Assembly: GCA_036941025.1 (NCBI GenBank)
Contig: JAYMNP010000001.1
Coordinates: 3,826,001-3,890,000 of the forward strand
Length of the DNA: 64,000 nt
Direction: 5' to 3'
Origin: Lachnospiraceae bacterium JLR.KK002
Lineage (GTDB): Bacteria > Bacillota > Clostridia > Lachnospirales > Lachnospiraceae
In this document: positions 41,313 to 50,358 of the stretch, piece by piece
Layout: each line of letters opens with the position of its first letter
Position numbering within the stretch: the stretch's first letter is position 1
The notes under the pieces: model-generated
The model's input: only the letters and a program-made list of their open reading frames with translations
Databases searched by the model: none
What the model was told of the DNA's origin: nothing
Position numbers and translations under genes: made by a program

Positions 41313-42763
41313 CGTGTATGCGCTCCAATCTGAAATACGGCAAGAACCAGAAGCGGGAGGACGTAAAGAGCCATCACTATATCATCAGCTTTGACCCCCG
41401 TGACACACAGGACAACGGCTTGACCGTAGACCGGGCGCAACAGTTAGGCGAGCAGTTTTGTAAAGAGCATTTCCCCGGACACCAAGCCCTTGTATGCACC
41501 CACCCGGACGGGCATAACCACAGCGGCAACATTCATGTGCATATCGTAATCAATTCTTTGCGGATTGCGGAAGTGCCGCTATTGCCCTACATGGAAAGAC
41601 CAGCGGACACAAGGGAGGGCTGCAAGCACCGCTGCACGGACGCAGCTATGGAGTATTTCAAAGCGGAAGTCATGGAGATGTGCCACCGGGAAAACCTTTA
41701 TCAGATTGATTTACTCAATGGCAGCAAGAACCGGGTTACCGAGCGTGAGTATTGGGCGAAGCGGAAAGGACAAGCCGCACTGGATAAAGAGAACGCTTCC
41801 CAAGCCGCCACAGGAGAACCGCCCAAACTCACGAAATTTGAAACCGATAAAGAGAAGCTACGGCGCACGATCCGCGCCGCCCTGTCCTCTGCTATCTCTT
41901 TTGAGGACTTCTCCGGGAAGCTGCTACAACAGGGCGTGACCGTCAAGGAGAGCCGGGGGAGGTTGTCGTATCTCACGCCGGACAGGACGAAGCCAATCAC
42001 CGCCCGGAAGCTGGGTGATGATTTTGACCGTGCTGCCGTACTTGCATTGTTGGAGCAGAACGCACAGAACGCCGCCAGAATCGCCGAAAAGCCCCTACCC
42101 AAAGAGGAATACCCCCGGAGCATAAAAGACCGCTTACAGCGTAACAAAGCCGCCATAAACGCCCCGAAGAATGACGGAGTACAGCGCATGGTAGACCGGG
42201 AAGCGAAACGAGCCGAGGGCAAAGGCATAGGATATGACCGCTGGGCGGCTGTCCACAACCTAAAGCAAATGGCGGCGACCATGAGCATTTACGAGGAATC
42301 CGGCTTTTCTTCCCCGGAGGAACTGGAAGCCGCCCTTGCCGCCGCCAGTGCGGAATTGTCAAGCGTCCACGCCGAACTGAAAGCCGTGGAAAGCACTTTA
42401 CGGGAGAAAAAGGACTTGCAGAAACATCTATTAGCCTACATCAAGACCAAGCCCGCCCGTGACGGGCTGAAAGCACAGAGAACAGAGAAAGCCCGCAAAA
42501 ACTACCGGGAGCAGCACGAAAGCGATTTTATGATAGCCGAAGCTGCCACCCGGTATTTTAAATCAAAGGGAATCTCCAAGCTGCCAGCGTCCAAAGCATT
42601 ACAAGCGGAGATTGAGCAGCTTATGAGGGAGAAGAACAGCCTTTACAACGAGTACCGGGAAAAGAGGGAAAAAACAAAGGAATTGCAGACCGTCAAGGGC
42701 AACATTGAGCAGATTTTAAGGCGCGAGCCGGGGCGCGGAAAGGGGCGGAAGAATGAACGGTAA
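41313..42763 (+). pseudogene. MobA/VirD2-type relaxase, 3' fragment
   Basis: About 483 codons. It carries the three-histidine metal motif in HPDGHNHSGNIHVHIVIN (about 60 residues into this part), a linker, and a long helical C-terminus (ELSSVHAELKAVESTLREKK). The family is MOBP-like. Any apparent start inside the IS end is artificial. Without the N-terminal tyrosine this fragment should not nick DNA. Confidence 0.87.
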
Positions 42764-43139
42764 ACGCCCCTACATGGACTACCGCCAGCACAGGGCGGCT
42801 TGTCGGCTTGTGCATGAGTGCTGCAACTATGACAACGGCAACTGTATTGCGCTGGATTATGGCGAGCCTTGTGTATGTGTGCAGAGTATCAGCTATTCGC
42901 TCCTATGCCGCTGGTTTATCTCTGCCGTGCTTCCCCTTGACTGGAAACTGGAAGCCGCCCTTTTGCACCGGGCAGAACTGAAACGCTGTACCGAGTGCGG
43001 CGGTCAGTTTCTCCCCAAATCGAACCGGGGGAAATACTGCCCAGAGTGTGCCGGACGCATGAAAAGAATCCGAGCCGCACAGCGCAAGCGGAAACAGAGG
43101 GGGAAATGTCACGCTTTAGGAAATGCAAGACCCCCGTAA
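42753..43139 (+). CDS. Cysteine-rich VLP-domain protein
   Basis: 128 residues overlapping the relaxase end by 11 bases. The Cys_rich_VLP pattern is clear: CRLVHECCNYDNGNCIALD, CVCVQSIS, AVLPLD, and a C-terminal zinc finger CTECGGQFLPKSNRGKYCPECAGRMKR. This family regularly follows MobA-type relaxases; role unknown. Confidence 0.8.
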   Translation: MNGKRPYMDYRQHRAACRLVHECCNYDNGNCIALDYGEPCVCVQSISYSLLCRWFISAVLPLDWKLEAALLHRAELKRCTECGGQFLPKSNRGKYCPECAGRMKRIRAAQRKRKQRGKCHALGNARPP

Positions 43140-43245
43140 ATCAAGGCTTTCCGGCTACCGCTCAAAGGGTATGCGGTACTTTTATCCTTTGCACCCGGAA
43201 AAGCTGTTTTAAATGCGTAACAGAAAGCCACAGGAGGTAAAAAAC

Positions 43246-43989
43246 ATGACCGAATATATCACAGCCAACACCCCGATACCCCCATTCCTGCCCTACCCCC
43301 GTTTCATGCTGAAAATGGACGTGTCACAGACCGCAAAGCTGCTCTATGCGCTGCTCCTTGACCGCTCCACCCTCTCACAGAAGAACGGCTGGCAGGACAG
43401 CGGGGGCAGGACATATATTGTCTACCCCATAGCGGAGATAGCGGAAATACTGGATAAAAGCACCATGACCATACAGAACGCCCTAAAAGAGCTGGACGCT
43501 GCCGGGCTTCTGGTGCGGGAACGCCGGGGATTTTCCGCGCCGAACCGCCTTTATGTGAAAGTACCGGAAGCAGTAAAGGTTTCTTTGGATATGACACAAA
43601 GAAATCTTTACGTCAGTCCTAAAGAAAACTGTACAACTGAACCAAAGGAAACTTTAGGTATGATACAAAGAAATCTTTACCCTAACCAACTAAATATAAA
43701 CAAACTAAAAGAGAACCAAACAAAGGGAGCGAGTGGGGAGCTGCCGCCCGCGCCCTATGGCAAATACCAGAATGTTTTCCTCTCCGAATCCGAATATGCG
43801 GAGCTGAAAGAGGAATACCCGGACAGCCTTGAACGGCTTATCGAGGAAATGAGCCGGTATATCGCCGCTTTCGGGAATGATTATGCCAACCATGCCGCCG
43901 CGCTTTACAGGTGGGCAGACAAGGAGAAAAAGGAGAACCCGAAAAAGGGAATCCCCGATTATTCCTACAAGGAGGGCGAGAGCCTTTGA
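43246..43989 (+). CDS. RepA_N-like replication initiator of the inserted element
   Basis: 247 residues from ATG at 43246 after AGGAGGT. RepA_N domain: FLPYPRFMLKMDVSQTAKLLYALLLDRSTLSQ and STMTIQNALKELDAAGLL. The middle (about codons 109-145) is encoded by repeated and inverted copies of CAAAGAAATCTTTAC, a likely origin. The C-terminus has KYQNVFLSESEYAELKEEYP. With the downstream DnaC-like protein it suggests autonomous replication of the excised element. Confidence 0.85.
   Translation: MTEYITANTPIPPFLPYPRFMLKMDVSQTAKLLYALLLDRSTLSQKNGWQDSGGRTYIVYPIAEIAEILDKSTMTIQNALKELDAAGLLVRERRGFSAPNRLYVKVPEAVKVSLDMTQRNLYVSPKENCTTEPKETLGMIQRNLYPNQLNINKLKENQTKGASGELPPAPYGKYQNVFLSESEYAELKEEYPDSLERLIEEMSRYIAAFGNDYANHAAALYRWADKEKKENPKKGIPDYSYKEGESL
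43573..43680. repeat. Intragenic repeats (candidate origin) in the second initiator gene
   Basis: An inverted pair GTAAAGGTTTCTTTG (43573-43587) and CAAAGAAATCTTTAC (43597-43611) matches at 14 of 15 bases. Further direct copies lie at 43642-43658 (CCAAAGGAAACTTTAGG) and 43666-43680. Confidence 0.7.
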
Positions 43990-44053
43990 CAGCGGGGATA
44001 TAACGCCACGTAAACAGGGCGTGGAAAAGACCATGAACAAGGAGGACGATTTT

Positions 44054-44905
44054 ATGAGCGATTACGACAACGCTATTTTCCGGCTTGCCACAGCACAGGG
44101 AGCAGAGCCGGAGGACTACACGGGCGAGGACGGGCTTTTATACTGCGGGAGCTGCCGCCAGCCCAAAGAAGCCTACGTCACCGGGGGAAAGGGGCTTTTC
44201 GGACGTGACCGACACTCCAAAGAATGTGACTGCCAGCGCAAACGCTGGGAAAAGCAGGAAGCCGCCGACCGGGAACAGAAGCACCGGGAGGAAGTGGCGC
44301 GGCTGAAGCGAAAGGGCTTTACCAACCCGGCTATGCTGGAATGGACTTTTGAAAACGACAACGGCAAATGCCCCCAAATGGATAAGGCTTTATTCTATGC
44401 GGCTAACTGGGAGGAAATGAAAGCGGAAAATATCGGCTATCTGCTATGGGGCAAGGTAGGCACAGGCAAGAGTTATTTCGCCGGGTGTATCGCCAACGCC
44501 CTTATGGAGCGTGAGATTTCCGTGTGCATGACGAATTTTGCCCTTATCCTCAATGACCTTGCCGCCAGCTACAAGGGCAGGAACGAATACATAGACCGCC
44601 TTTGCCGCTTCCCCCTACTTATCCTTGATGATTTTGGCATGGAGCGTGGCACGGAATACGGGCTTGAACAGGTTTACAATGTGGTTGACAGCCGATACCG
44701 AAGCCAGAAGCCACTGATAGTCACAACCAATTTGACGCTGGAGGAATTGCAGCACCCGGAGGACACCGCCCATGCCCGGATTTATGACCGTCTGCTTGAA
44801 ATGTGCTGCCCGGTATTCTTCACCGGGGAGAATATCAGAAAAACCACGGCACAGGGGAAAATGGAACGGTTAAAAGGACTGATGAACGGAAAGGAGAGCC
44901 TATGA
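44054..44905 (+). CDS. DnaC/IstB-like ATP-binding protein (helicase loader)
   Basis: 283 residues from ATG at 44054, preferred because AAGGAGG is eight bases upstream; ATG at 44033 is an alternative. N-terminal Cys motif (CGSCRQPKE, then CDCQRK). Walker A LLWGKVGTGKSYFAG, Walker B LLILDDFGMER, sensor VTTNL. It probably loads the replicative helicase at the element's origin. It overlaps the next gene by four bases. Confidence 0.88.
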   Translation: MSDYDNAIFRLATAQGAEPEDYTGEDGLLYCGSCRQPKEAYVTGGKGLFGRDRHSKECDCQRKRWEKQEAADREQKHREEVARLKRKGFTNPAMLEWTFENDNGKCPQMDKALFYAANWEEMKAENIGYLLWGKVGTGKSYFAGCIANALMEREISVCMTNFALILNDLAASYKGRNEYIDRLCRFPLLILDDFGMERGTEYGLEQVYNVVDSRYRSQKPLIVTTNLTLEELQHPEDTAHARIYDRLLEMCCPVFFTGENIRKTTAQGKMERLKGLMNGKESL

Positions 44906-45087
44906 ACAATGACACCAGCAAGACCAGCCGCACCGCCGCCCCTCTGGACGCGAAGCCCGACCTTGTGAAGCGGATAGGGAATACCACCTTTGACATACAT
45001 ATCCATTTCAGCGAAACGAGCCGGGAAACCTTTACGGACAAGGTAGTGCGGCTGATTGAGAATGACAAGGACAGTGTAACCGATTGA
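44902..45087 (+). CDS. TnpW-family transposon protein
   Basis: 61 residues from ATG at 44902 (AAGGAGAG upstream). KRIGNTTFDIHIHFSETSRETFTDKVVRLIEND is the TnpW family pattern. It is the last gene of the inserted element, 40 bases from the right end. Function unknown. Confidence 0.8.
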   Translation: MNNDTSKTSRTAAPLDAKPDLVKRIGNTTFDIHIHFSETSRETFTDKVVRLIENDKDSVTD

Positions 45088-45125
45088 AAAAAGATACATT
45101 TTTTCTTTTTCCCTATTGACTAATG

Positions 45126-45231
45126 CCGAAGGGGACAGTGTTAGTAGAGTGCGGAAAAATGCTCTTAAAGAATCATTACCGGGTAAAGGTGCTGAATACC
45201 ATTAACTTCAAAAAATCCATGCACTACAACC
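45126..45231 (+). pseudogene. virD4 middle fragment (35 codons)
   Basis: The frame PKGTVLVECGKML then KVLNTINFKKSMHYN continues exactly where the 5' fragment stops, and matches the conserved VirD4/TcpA segment that normally goes on with PFAYI. It ends at the 5' splice site of the group II intron. The following exon is not virD4. Confidence 0.88.
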
Positions 45232-45923
45232 GTGCGACTTGTTCGTCGCTGAAAAGGCGGCGCACAGCGCTGTTTTTAATCAGTTCTGTGAACTGATAAT
45301 TCGAGAGGTGGAATGATAGGGTAACGCCTTGAAACGCCTCCCCTGATACTCCGGCATGCGTCATCACTCTGTGATGAGGTGTGAAGCCCGGTAAAGTCGG
45401 CAGAAAGGTGCCGTAACAGATAACGCTGACGAAACCTGTCCAGAGGTGGACAGCGCACCCCATATGCCGGGGGTCTATAAAATACCTAAGGTGAGAATGG
45501 CAGCAATGCCTGACGAAACTCCCGAATGTAAAGGTCTAAAAGTGCCACATACAGAAATGTATGTGTGGGTTCATGCCCAGACAGTGCGGTCTAGTAGGAA
45601 TGGTTGTTACGAACCACCGTGATGTGTTACAGGCACATGCAAGCTGTCAGGCTTAGAGGGAACACCTAAGGGTATATATGCACAGATAGAATTATCGGAA
45701 CAAGGAAAGGCAGAGAGTCCTATGGATAATCCGGCGAAGAACAATAAGCGGATGAATCTCTGCTGAAAGGTCGTGGTCGAACTGTCGATGTTGCCTGCGA
45801 AAAAGAGGGCGACGGAGGAATGGCCACAAGTCAGGCAGAAAATCAGCAGTACACACTCTCTAATCATGCAGTCGAGTAAGAATAAGAAATTGTCACTCGA
45901 ATCAATGAAATGGGGTGATGTAC

Positions 45924-47792
45924 ATGACACAAAAAGCTAAAAAAAGAAGCAAACTGCGCCATGCGGAATACTACGACATGCAGAACATCTTTGATGAACT
46001 GTATGCAAAAAGCAAAGATGGAGAAATATTCAATAATCTCGTGGAAATCATTGCGGCGCCAAATAACATCATGCTTGCTTTCAGAAATATTAAAAGCAAT
46101 GATGGGAGCCATACCGCAGGCACAGATGGGAGAACGATAGAATCCCTGGCAGATATGTCAGAAGAAGATTTCGTCTCTCTTATTCAAAAACAGTTTACAA
46201 GGTATGTGCCAAAAACAGTAAGGAGGGTAGAGATTCCCAAACCAAACGGGAAATTTAGACCGTTGGGTATACCGTGTATCATAGACAGGATTGTACAGCA
46301 ATGTATATTGCAGGTCATGGAGCCAATCTGCGAAGCAAAGTTTTATGAACATTCATACGGCTTCAGACCTTGCAGGAGTGCTGAAAACGCTGTCTCCTAC
46401 GCTTACGGACTGGCTCAAAGGAATAAGCTCCACTATGTGGTAGACGTGGATATAAAGGGTTTCTTTGACAACGTAAATCATAGAAAGCTGTTACAACAGA
46501 TATGGACGCTGGGTATACGGGATACCAAACTGATTCAGATAATCAAAGCAATGCTGAAAGCGCCAATTCAAATGCCAGATGGAGAAATCTTATATCCAGA
46601 CAGGGGAACCCCTCAGGGCGGCATACTTTCCCCGCTGTTAGCCAACATTGTCCTGAACGAACTGGACTGGTGGATAGCGTCACAGTGGGAGGGTATGGCA
46701 GACCATATGAAGTCTCCTTGTAAGGTCACATATTATCCGAATGGGGCAGAGAAAAAGTGCAACAGCTACACGGCGCTCAAAAAGAGCAATCTCAAGGAAA
46801 TGCGTATAGTCCGGTATGCAGATGATTTTAAAATCTTTTGCAGGAACCGTAAGGACGCTGACAGAGCATACCATGCGGTTAAGGACTGGCTGCTAAAGCG
46901 GCTCAAACTGGAAATTTCTGATGAAAAATCAAAGGTCACAAATCTCAGGAAAAGAGACAGTGAATTTCTGGGGTTCCGTATGAAGCTGATAAGGAAACGC
47001 AGGACATGGGTAATCAGTTCAAATGTCTGTGACAAGGCAATGTCGCATATGCAGAAAGAACTCTCAAAAGCAATTATAGAGATTCAAAACAGCAAGACAG
47101 CAAGTAATATAAAGAGCAACATTCACGAATACAACGCCAAAGTCATAGGTATGCAGAACTATTATTGCATTGCTACGAGGATAAATCTGAATTTCAGCCG
47201 AATGGCTCATGTGAATAACGGTCGTTTTCTCCATCGGATAGATGGATATAAAAAGCAGGGCGAGCTAAACAACAAATATTTAAAAAACCGGTATGGAAAA
47301 TCGAAGCAAATGCGCTGGATTGGAGATACACCAGTAGTACCTCTGGCATATGTGCAGTTTAAAATACCAATGCGCAAGAGCAGGAAAATCAATCCATATA
47401 CTCCGGACGGAAGAATGGAAATCCACAGCAATCTGAAACTGAATGTTGAAGATATGCTCTGGCTCATGCGCCACCCGGTAACAGGAGAAACGGTACAGTT
47501 CAATGATAACCGAATCTCTCTCTATGCCGGGCAGGAAGGTAAATGTGCAATCACTGGGGAACAACTGGAAGTGATTCACTGTATTTGTTACAGGAAATCA
47601 AATGAGTGTAAAAATGGCAGAGACAGTTACCGTAATCTGTTGCTTTTATCGCCTGCCGGATATGAATTTATCTCAACAACAGACAGTATAAAGTTCGCTA
47701 CACTGACAAAGAAGTATGAATTGAATAAGGCACAAATTACTAAGGTAAACAAACTGCGTGTTACCGCAGGGTTGGCAGAAATGTCAATGTAA
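45924..47792 (+). CDS. ltrA: Group II intron reverse transcriptase/maturase with HNH domain
   Basis: 622 residues from ATG at 45924 (GGGGTG six bases upstream; GTG and ATG slightly earlier are possible). Reverse transcriptase motifs: RRVEIPKPNGKFRPLGIPCIIDR, GFRPCRSAENA, VDVDIKGFFDNVNH, GTPQGGILSPLLANI and the catalytic YADD. Thumb/maturase domain follows (about 380-480). A C-terminal HNH-like endonuclease domain has CAITGEQL and DSYRNLLLL. It assists splicing and retrohoming. Confidence 0.95.
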   Translation: MTQKAKKRSKLRHAEYYDMQNIFDELYAKSKDGEIFNNLVEIIAAPNNIMLAFRNIKSNDGSHTAGTDGRTIESLADMSEEDFVSLIQKQFTRYVPKTVRRVEIPKPNGKFRPLGIPCIIDRIVQQCILQVMEPICEAKFYEHSYGFRPCRSAENAVSYAYGLAQRNKLHYVVDVDIKGFFDNVNHRKLLQQIWTLGIRDTKLIQIIKAMLKAPIQMPDGEILYPDRGTPQGGILSPLLANIVLNELDWWIASQWEGMADHMKSPCKVTYYPNGAEKKCNSYTALKKSNLKEMRIVRYADDFKIFCRNRKDADRAYHAVKDWLLKRLKLEISDEKSKVTNLRKRDSEFLGFRMKLIRKRRTWVISSNVCDKAMSHMQKELSKAIIEIQNSKTASNIKSNIHEYNAKVIGMQNYYCIATRINLNFSRMAHVNNGRFLHRIDGYKKQGELNNKYLKNRYGKSKQMRWIGDTPVVPLAYVQFKIPMRKSRKINPYTPDGRMEIHSNLKLNVEDMLWLMRHPVTGETVQFNDNRISLYAGQEGKCAITGEQLEVIHCICYRKSNECKNGRDSYRNLLLLSPAGYEFISTTDSIKFATLTKKYELNKAQITKVNKLRVTAGLAEMSM

Positions 47793-47862
47793 ATCGTAAC
47801 AAACTGATTTAGCTAATGTGAAAAAGTGAGTGTGTATCACTGCTGAAACTATGCTTGATGGG

Positions 47863-47896
47863 GTGCCGGATGCGGTGAAAGTCGCATGTCCGGTGC
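47863..47896 (+). ncRNA. Group II intron domain V
   Basis: A 34-base hairpin with arms GTGCCGGATGCGG and CGCATGTCCGGTGC around GTGAAAGT contains the GAAA tetraloop, the diagnostic catalytic hairpin of group II introns. It lies 44 bases from the 3' end. Confidence 0.85.
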
Positions 47897-47940
47897 TAGC
47901 CGGGGGAAAAGCTGGAGATAACATCAAAGGCTTACCTATC

Positions 47941-48418
47941 GGAACCGTTATTTTATTTCGATGTGGGCGAAGGCACGCTTTACGGGGAAACGCCGGGAGG
48001 TCTGCCGGGGAACGCCATACCGCCGGATGCCTACGATGACGCATCGGTGCAGGCTCTTATGGAGGAAGCCGCAAAATACCTCGGCTACCCTTATGTGTGG
48101 GGCGGCTCAAACCCTTCCACAAGTTTTGACTGTTCCGGCTTTGTCTGCTGGGTATTTACCAACAGTGGGGTGCATAACCTTCCACGAACCACAGCACAGG
48201 GGATTTATGACCAGTGTACGCCTGTTTCCGCATCGGACGCAAAGGCGGGGGACATTATCTTTTTTACCGGGACTTACAATTCTGCCGGGGCGGTGAGCCA
48301 TGTGGGGATTTACTGCGGCGGCGGGACTATGATACATTGCGGCGATCCGATCAGTTACGCAAGCATCAATTCTTCGTACTGGCAGAGTCATTTTTACAGT
48401 TTCGGAAGGTTAAATTAA
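47941..48418 (+). pseudogene. C40 (NlpC/P60) peptidase domain, 3' fragment of the conjugative cell-wall hydrolase
   Basis: The frame is open from the intron end (EPLFYFDVGEGTLYGE) for 158 codons. NlpC/P60 residues are present: Cys in TSFDCSGFVCW, His in VSHVGIYCG, and IHCGDP. In related ICEs this is the C-terminal domain of a large membrane-linked hydrolase that opens the wall for the secretion channel. The N-terminal part with its membrane anchor and lytic domain is absent; the upstream exon belongs to virD4. No ribosome site of its own. Confidence 0.88.
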
Positions 48419-48428
48419 GGAGGCATTT

Positions 48429-48689
48429 ATGACAAAGGAGCGCATTGAAAAGGAGCTTTCCAAAGTGGGGGCGCAGCTTGAATCCTTACAGGCGAAAAAG
48501 AAGGATTTGGAAGAACAGAAGCGCATGGCGGAAAGAGCCGAAAAAATGGATATTATCGAAAAGCATAAAATCTCGTCCGAGAAGCTGCAATTACTTATCA
48601 AATTCAGCGAGGACGAGATTTTGAAGTTATTGGAAGAAAAAGAAAACGCAAAGGAGATGGCAGGAAATGAAGAAAAAGTTATCAGTTAG
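48429..48689 (+). CDS. DUF4315-family protein
   Basis: 86 residues, almost entirely coiled coil (IEKELSKVGAQLESLQAKKKDLEEQK). AAGGAGG upstream. The family lies between the C40 hydrolase and DUF4366 protein in Tn1549-like elements, which fits a role in the transfer apparatus. It overlaps the next gene by 23 bases. Confidence 0.82.
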   Translation: MTKERIEKELSKVGAQLESLQAKKKDLEEQKRMAERAEKMDIIEKHKISSEKLQLLIKFSEDEILKLLEEKENAKEMAGNEEKVIS

Positions 48690-50358
48690 GGCGGCGGTGT
48701 CGCTGCTCTTGTCAGCATTATTGTTCTGTATGCCCGTAGGGGCGTTTATGGCGAACAGCGGGAATACGGTAGATGTCTATGCGGAGGGTGCGCTTACAGA
48801 GGAAAGCGGCGAAACGTCAGAGAAAGGCAGTACCGAAGCGGAAACAGAGGAAAGCACTGAAACAGAGGAAAATACGGAAACCGGAGAAAGTGAAACTGGG
48901 GAAACAGAATCCGAATCCGGCGAGAATGAAGGCGAAGCAGAATCCGGTGGCAGTGGGGAAGGTACGGAAGGCGGGACAGTATCCGGGAATGAAGTTCCGG
49001 AGCCGGAATGTACCTGCAAAGAAAAATGCACACAGTATTCCGCTGATAAAGATTGTGAGGTCTGCAAGGGGAATTACAGCTTATGCGAGTATGTGAACCC
49101 GAATGTAAAAATCACTATCTCCACTCCGTCCGGGTGGCACAATGACACCACAAAGGTACATATCTCCATAGAGGATGTGGCACATTCCGGCAACTTCTCC
49201 ATAAAGACGGTTCAGGCGAAAGTCGCACAGAATGGGAGCTGGACGGACATCACAGAGGATATGTATGTGGAGATTTCGGAGAATACCACCGTATATGTGC
49301 TTGTGACAGACCAGAAAGGTAAAACCTATGAGAAGAACCGTTATATTAAATGTTTTGATTTCACAAAGCCTACGCTGAATGCCGCAGTCAGTGACGGTCT
49401 GTTAAGCATACAGGCGCATGATACGGATTCCGGCGTCAAGGCGGTATATGTGAACGGGTATGAATTTACGGAGCTGACAAACGGTGTCTTAAATATCCGT
49501 CTGCAACAGTTTGACGCAGGATACCAGTATTTTACGATTTCCGCTATGGACAATGCCGGGAATATGTCAGAGGTTTACAAAACAGCCAACCCTTATTACA
49601 CCGATCCGGAAAAAGAGGACAGCAGCGAGAAGAACCCGGCAGAGCAGCTCCCGGTAAACGCACAGGCAACCAAGCCTTCCTCTGCAACCGCACAGGTGAC
49701 GGAGCATACCAAGACGGACAGTGACGGGAACACCGTATCGGAGAACAGCCTTGCGGAGCAGAAAAAACAGGCGATGGCGGAAGCGTCTGCATCGGAAAAA
49801 GCGGAAGAATCCGGGGAGAAGGAAAAAACCGAAACAGGGAAGGAATTTTACACAATCCAGACCGCATCGGAAAAAGTGTTCTACCTTATCATTGACCGGG
49901 ACGGGGAGGAAGAAATGGTATATTTCCTGACGGAAGTTACGGAAAATGACCTGTTGAATGTGACAGCGGACAACAGCGAAACCTTGCCGAAAAATTCCGC
50001 TGCGCTGGAATCCGCAATCCCTGTGACGGAGGGCGCACTTCCCAATAACAATGGGGAACAGGAAACGGAAGAAGAACCTGCGGAAGAAGCGGCAGAGGGC
50101 GGGGAGGAAAATACCGAAGAACCCGAACCGGAGCCGGAGAAAACAGGGGAAAATCCGGCAGCAACCTATATCATTCTTGGGATTGTGGCAGTTGCGGCTA
50201 TTGGCGGCGGCTATTATTTCAAGGTAGTAAAGAAAAAGAAAGAGGAATTTCTTGACGAGGACGATGAGGAGGAGGACGAAGAAGAATACGATGATGACGA
50301 GGAAAACGAGGATAATGAGGATGATTTTTTTGAAGATAAGGAAGGGGAGGACGAATAA
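48667..50358 (+). CDS. DUF4366 (CD1107-like) cell-surface conjugation protein
   Basis: 563 residues. Signal peptide (about 1-39, VSLLLSALLFCMPVGAF). A Glu/Thr/Ser-rich spacer (about 40-110) follows. Next come a cysteine motif CTCKEKCTQY and CEVCKGNY, and Ig-like repeats (VKITISTPSGWHND to TANPYY). A second Glu-rich linker precedes a C-terminal TM helix (about 497-518) and a very acidic cytoplasmic tail of D and E. It is surface-exposed and anchored at the C-terminus. Its stop abuts topB with no gap. Confidence 0.85.
   Translation: MKKKLSVRAAVSLLLSALLFCMPVGAFMANSGNTVDVYAEGALTEESGETSEKGSTEAETEESTETEENTETGESETGETESESGENEGEAESGGSGEGTEGGTVSGNEVPEPECTCKEKCTQYSADKDCEVCKGNYSLCEYVNPNVKITISTPSGWHNDTTKVHISIEDVAHSGNFSIKTVQAKVAQNGSWTDITEDMYVEISENTTVYVLVTDQKGKTYEKNRYIKCFDFTKPTLNAAVSDGLLSIQAHDTDSGVKAVYVNGYEFTELTNGVLNIRLQQFDAGYQYFTISAMDNAGNMSEVYKTANPYYTDPEKEDSSEKNPAEQLPVNAQATKPSSATAQVTEHTKTDSDGNTVSENSLAEQKKQAMAEASASEKAEESGEKEKTETGKEFYTIQTASEKVFYLIIDRDGEEEMVYFLTEVTENDLLNVTADNSETLPKNSAALESAIPVTEGALPNNNGEQETEEEPAEEAAEGGEENTEEPEPEPEKTGENPAATYIILGIVAVAAIGGGYYFKVVKKKKEEFLDEDDEEEDEEEYDDDEENEDNEDDFFEDKEGEDE

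Larger units (their letters stand above)
32303..45130 (+). mobile_element. 12.8-kb serine-recombinase mobilizable element inserted in virD4
   Basis: Boundaries come from the interrupted virD4 frame: CCGAA occurs at 32303-32307 and 45126-45130, and one copy joins the two halves in frame. The inner ends share an imperfect inverted repeat (AATAGGGTTATAGGGAAG and AATAGGGAAAAAGAAAAA). Contents: large serine recombinase at the left end, AT-rich two-component system plus VanZ-like gene, sigma-like and DNA-binding regulators, MobC, relaxase, initiator, DnaC-like ATPase and TnpW. It looks like an integrative mobilizable element that exploits a host ICE. Confidence 0.88.
45232..47940 (+). mobile_element. 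Group II intron with maturase gene
   Basis: 2709 bases. The 5' end is GTGCGAC and the 3' end CTTACCTATC. EBS1 GGTTGT (45602-45607) pairs with the exon IBS1 ACAACC (45226-45231), so the 5' junction is the cognate target. Domain V lies at 47863-47896, followed by a domain VI with the usual bulge region. The maturase lies in domain IV. The 5' exon is virD4 but the 3' exon is a C40 peptidase gene, so normal splicing would not restore either protein. Confidence 0.9.

Noticed and set aside
47963..48418. Complete small NlpC/P60 protein starting with GTG at 47963
   Set aside because: The frame is open back to the intron boundary and continues homologous sequence; there is no ribosome site at the GTG. 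It is a fragment.
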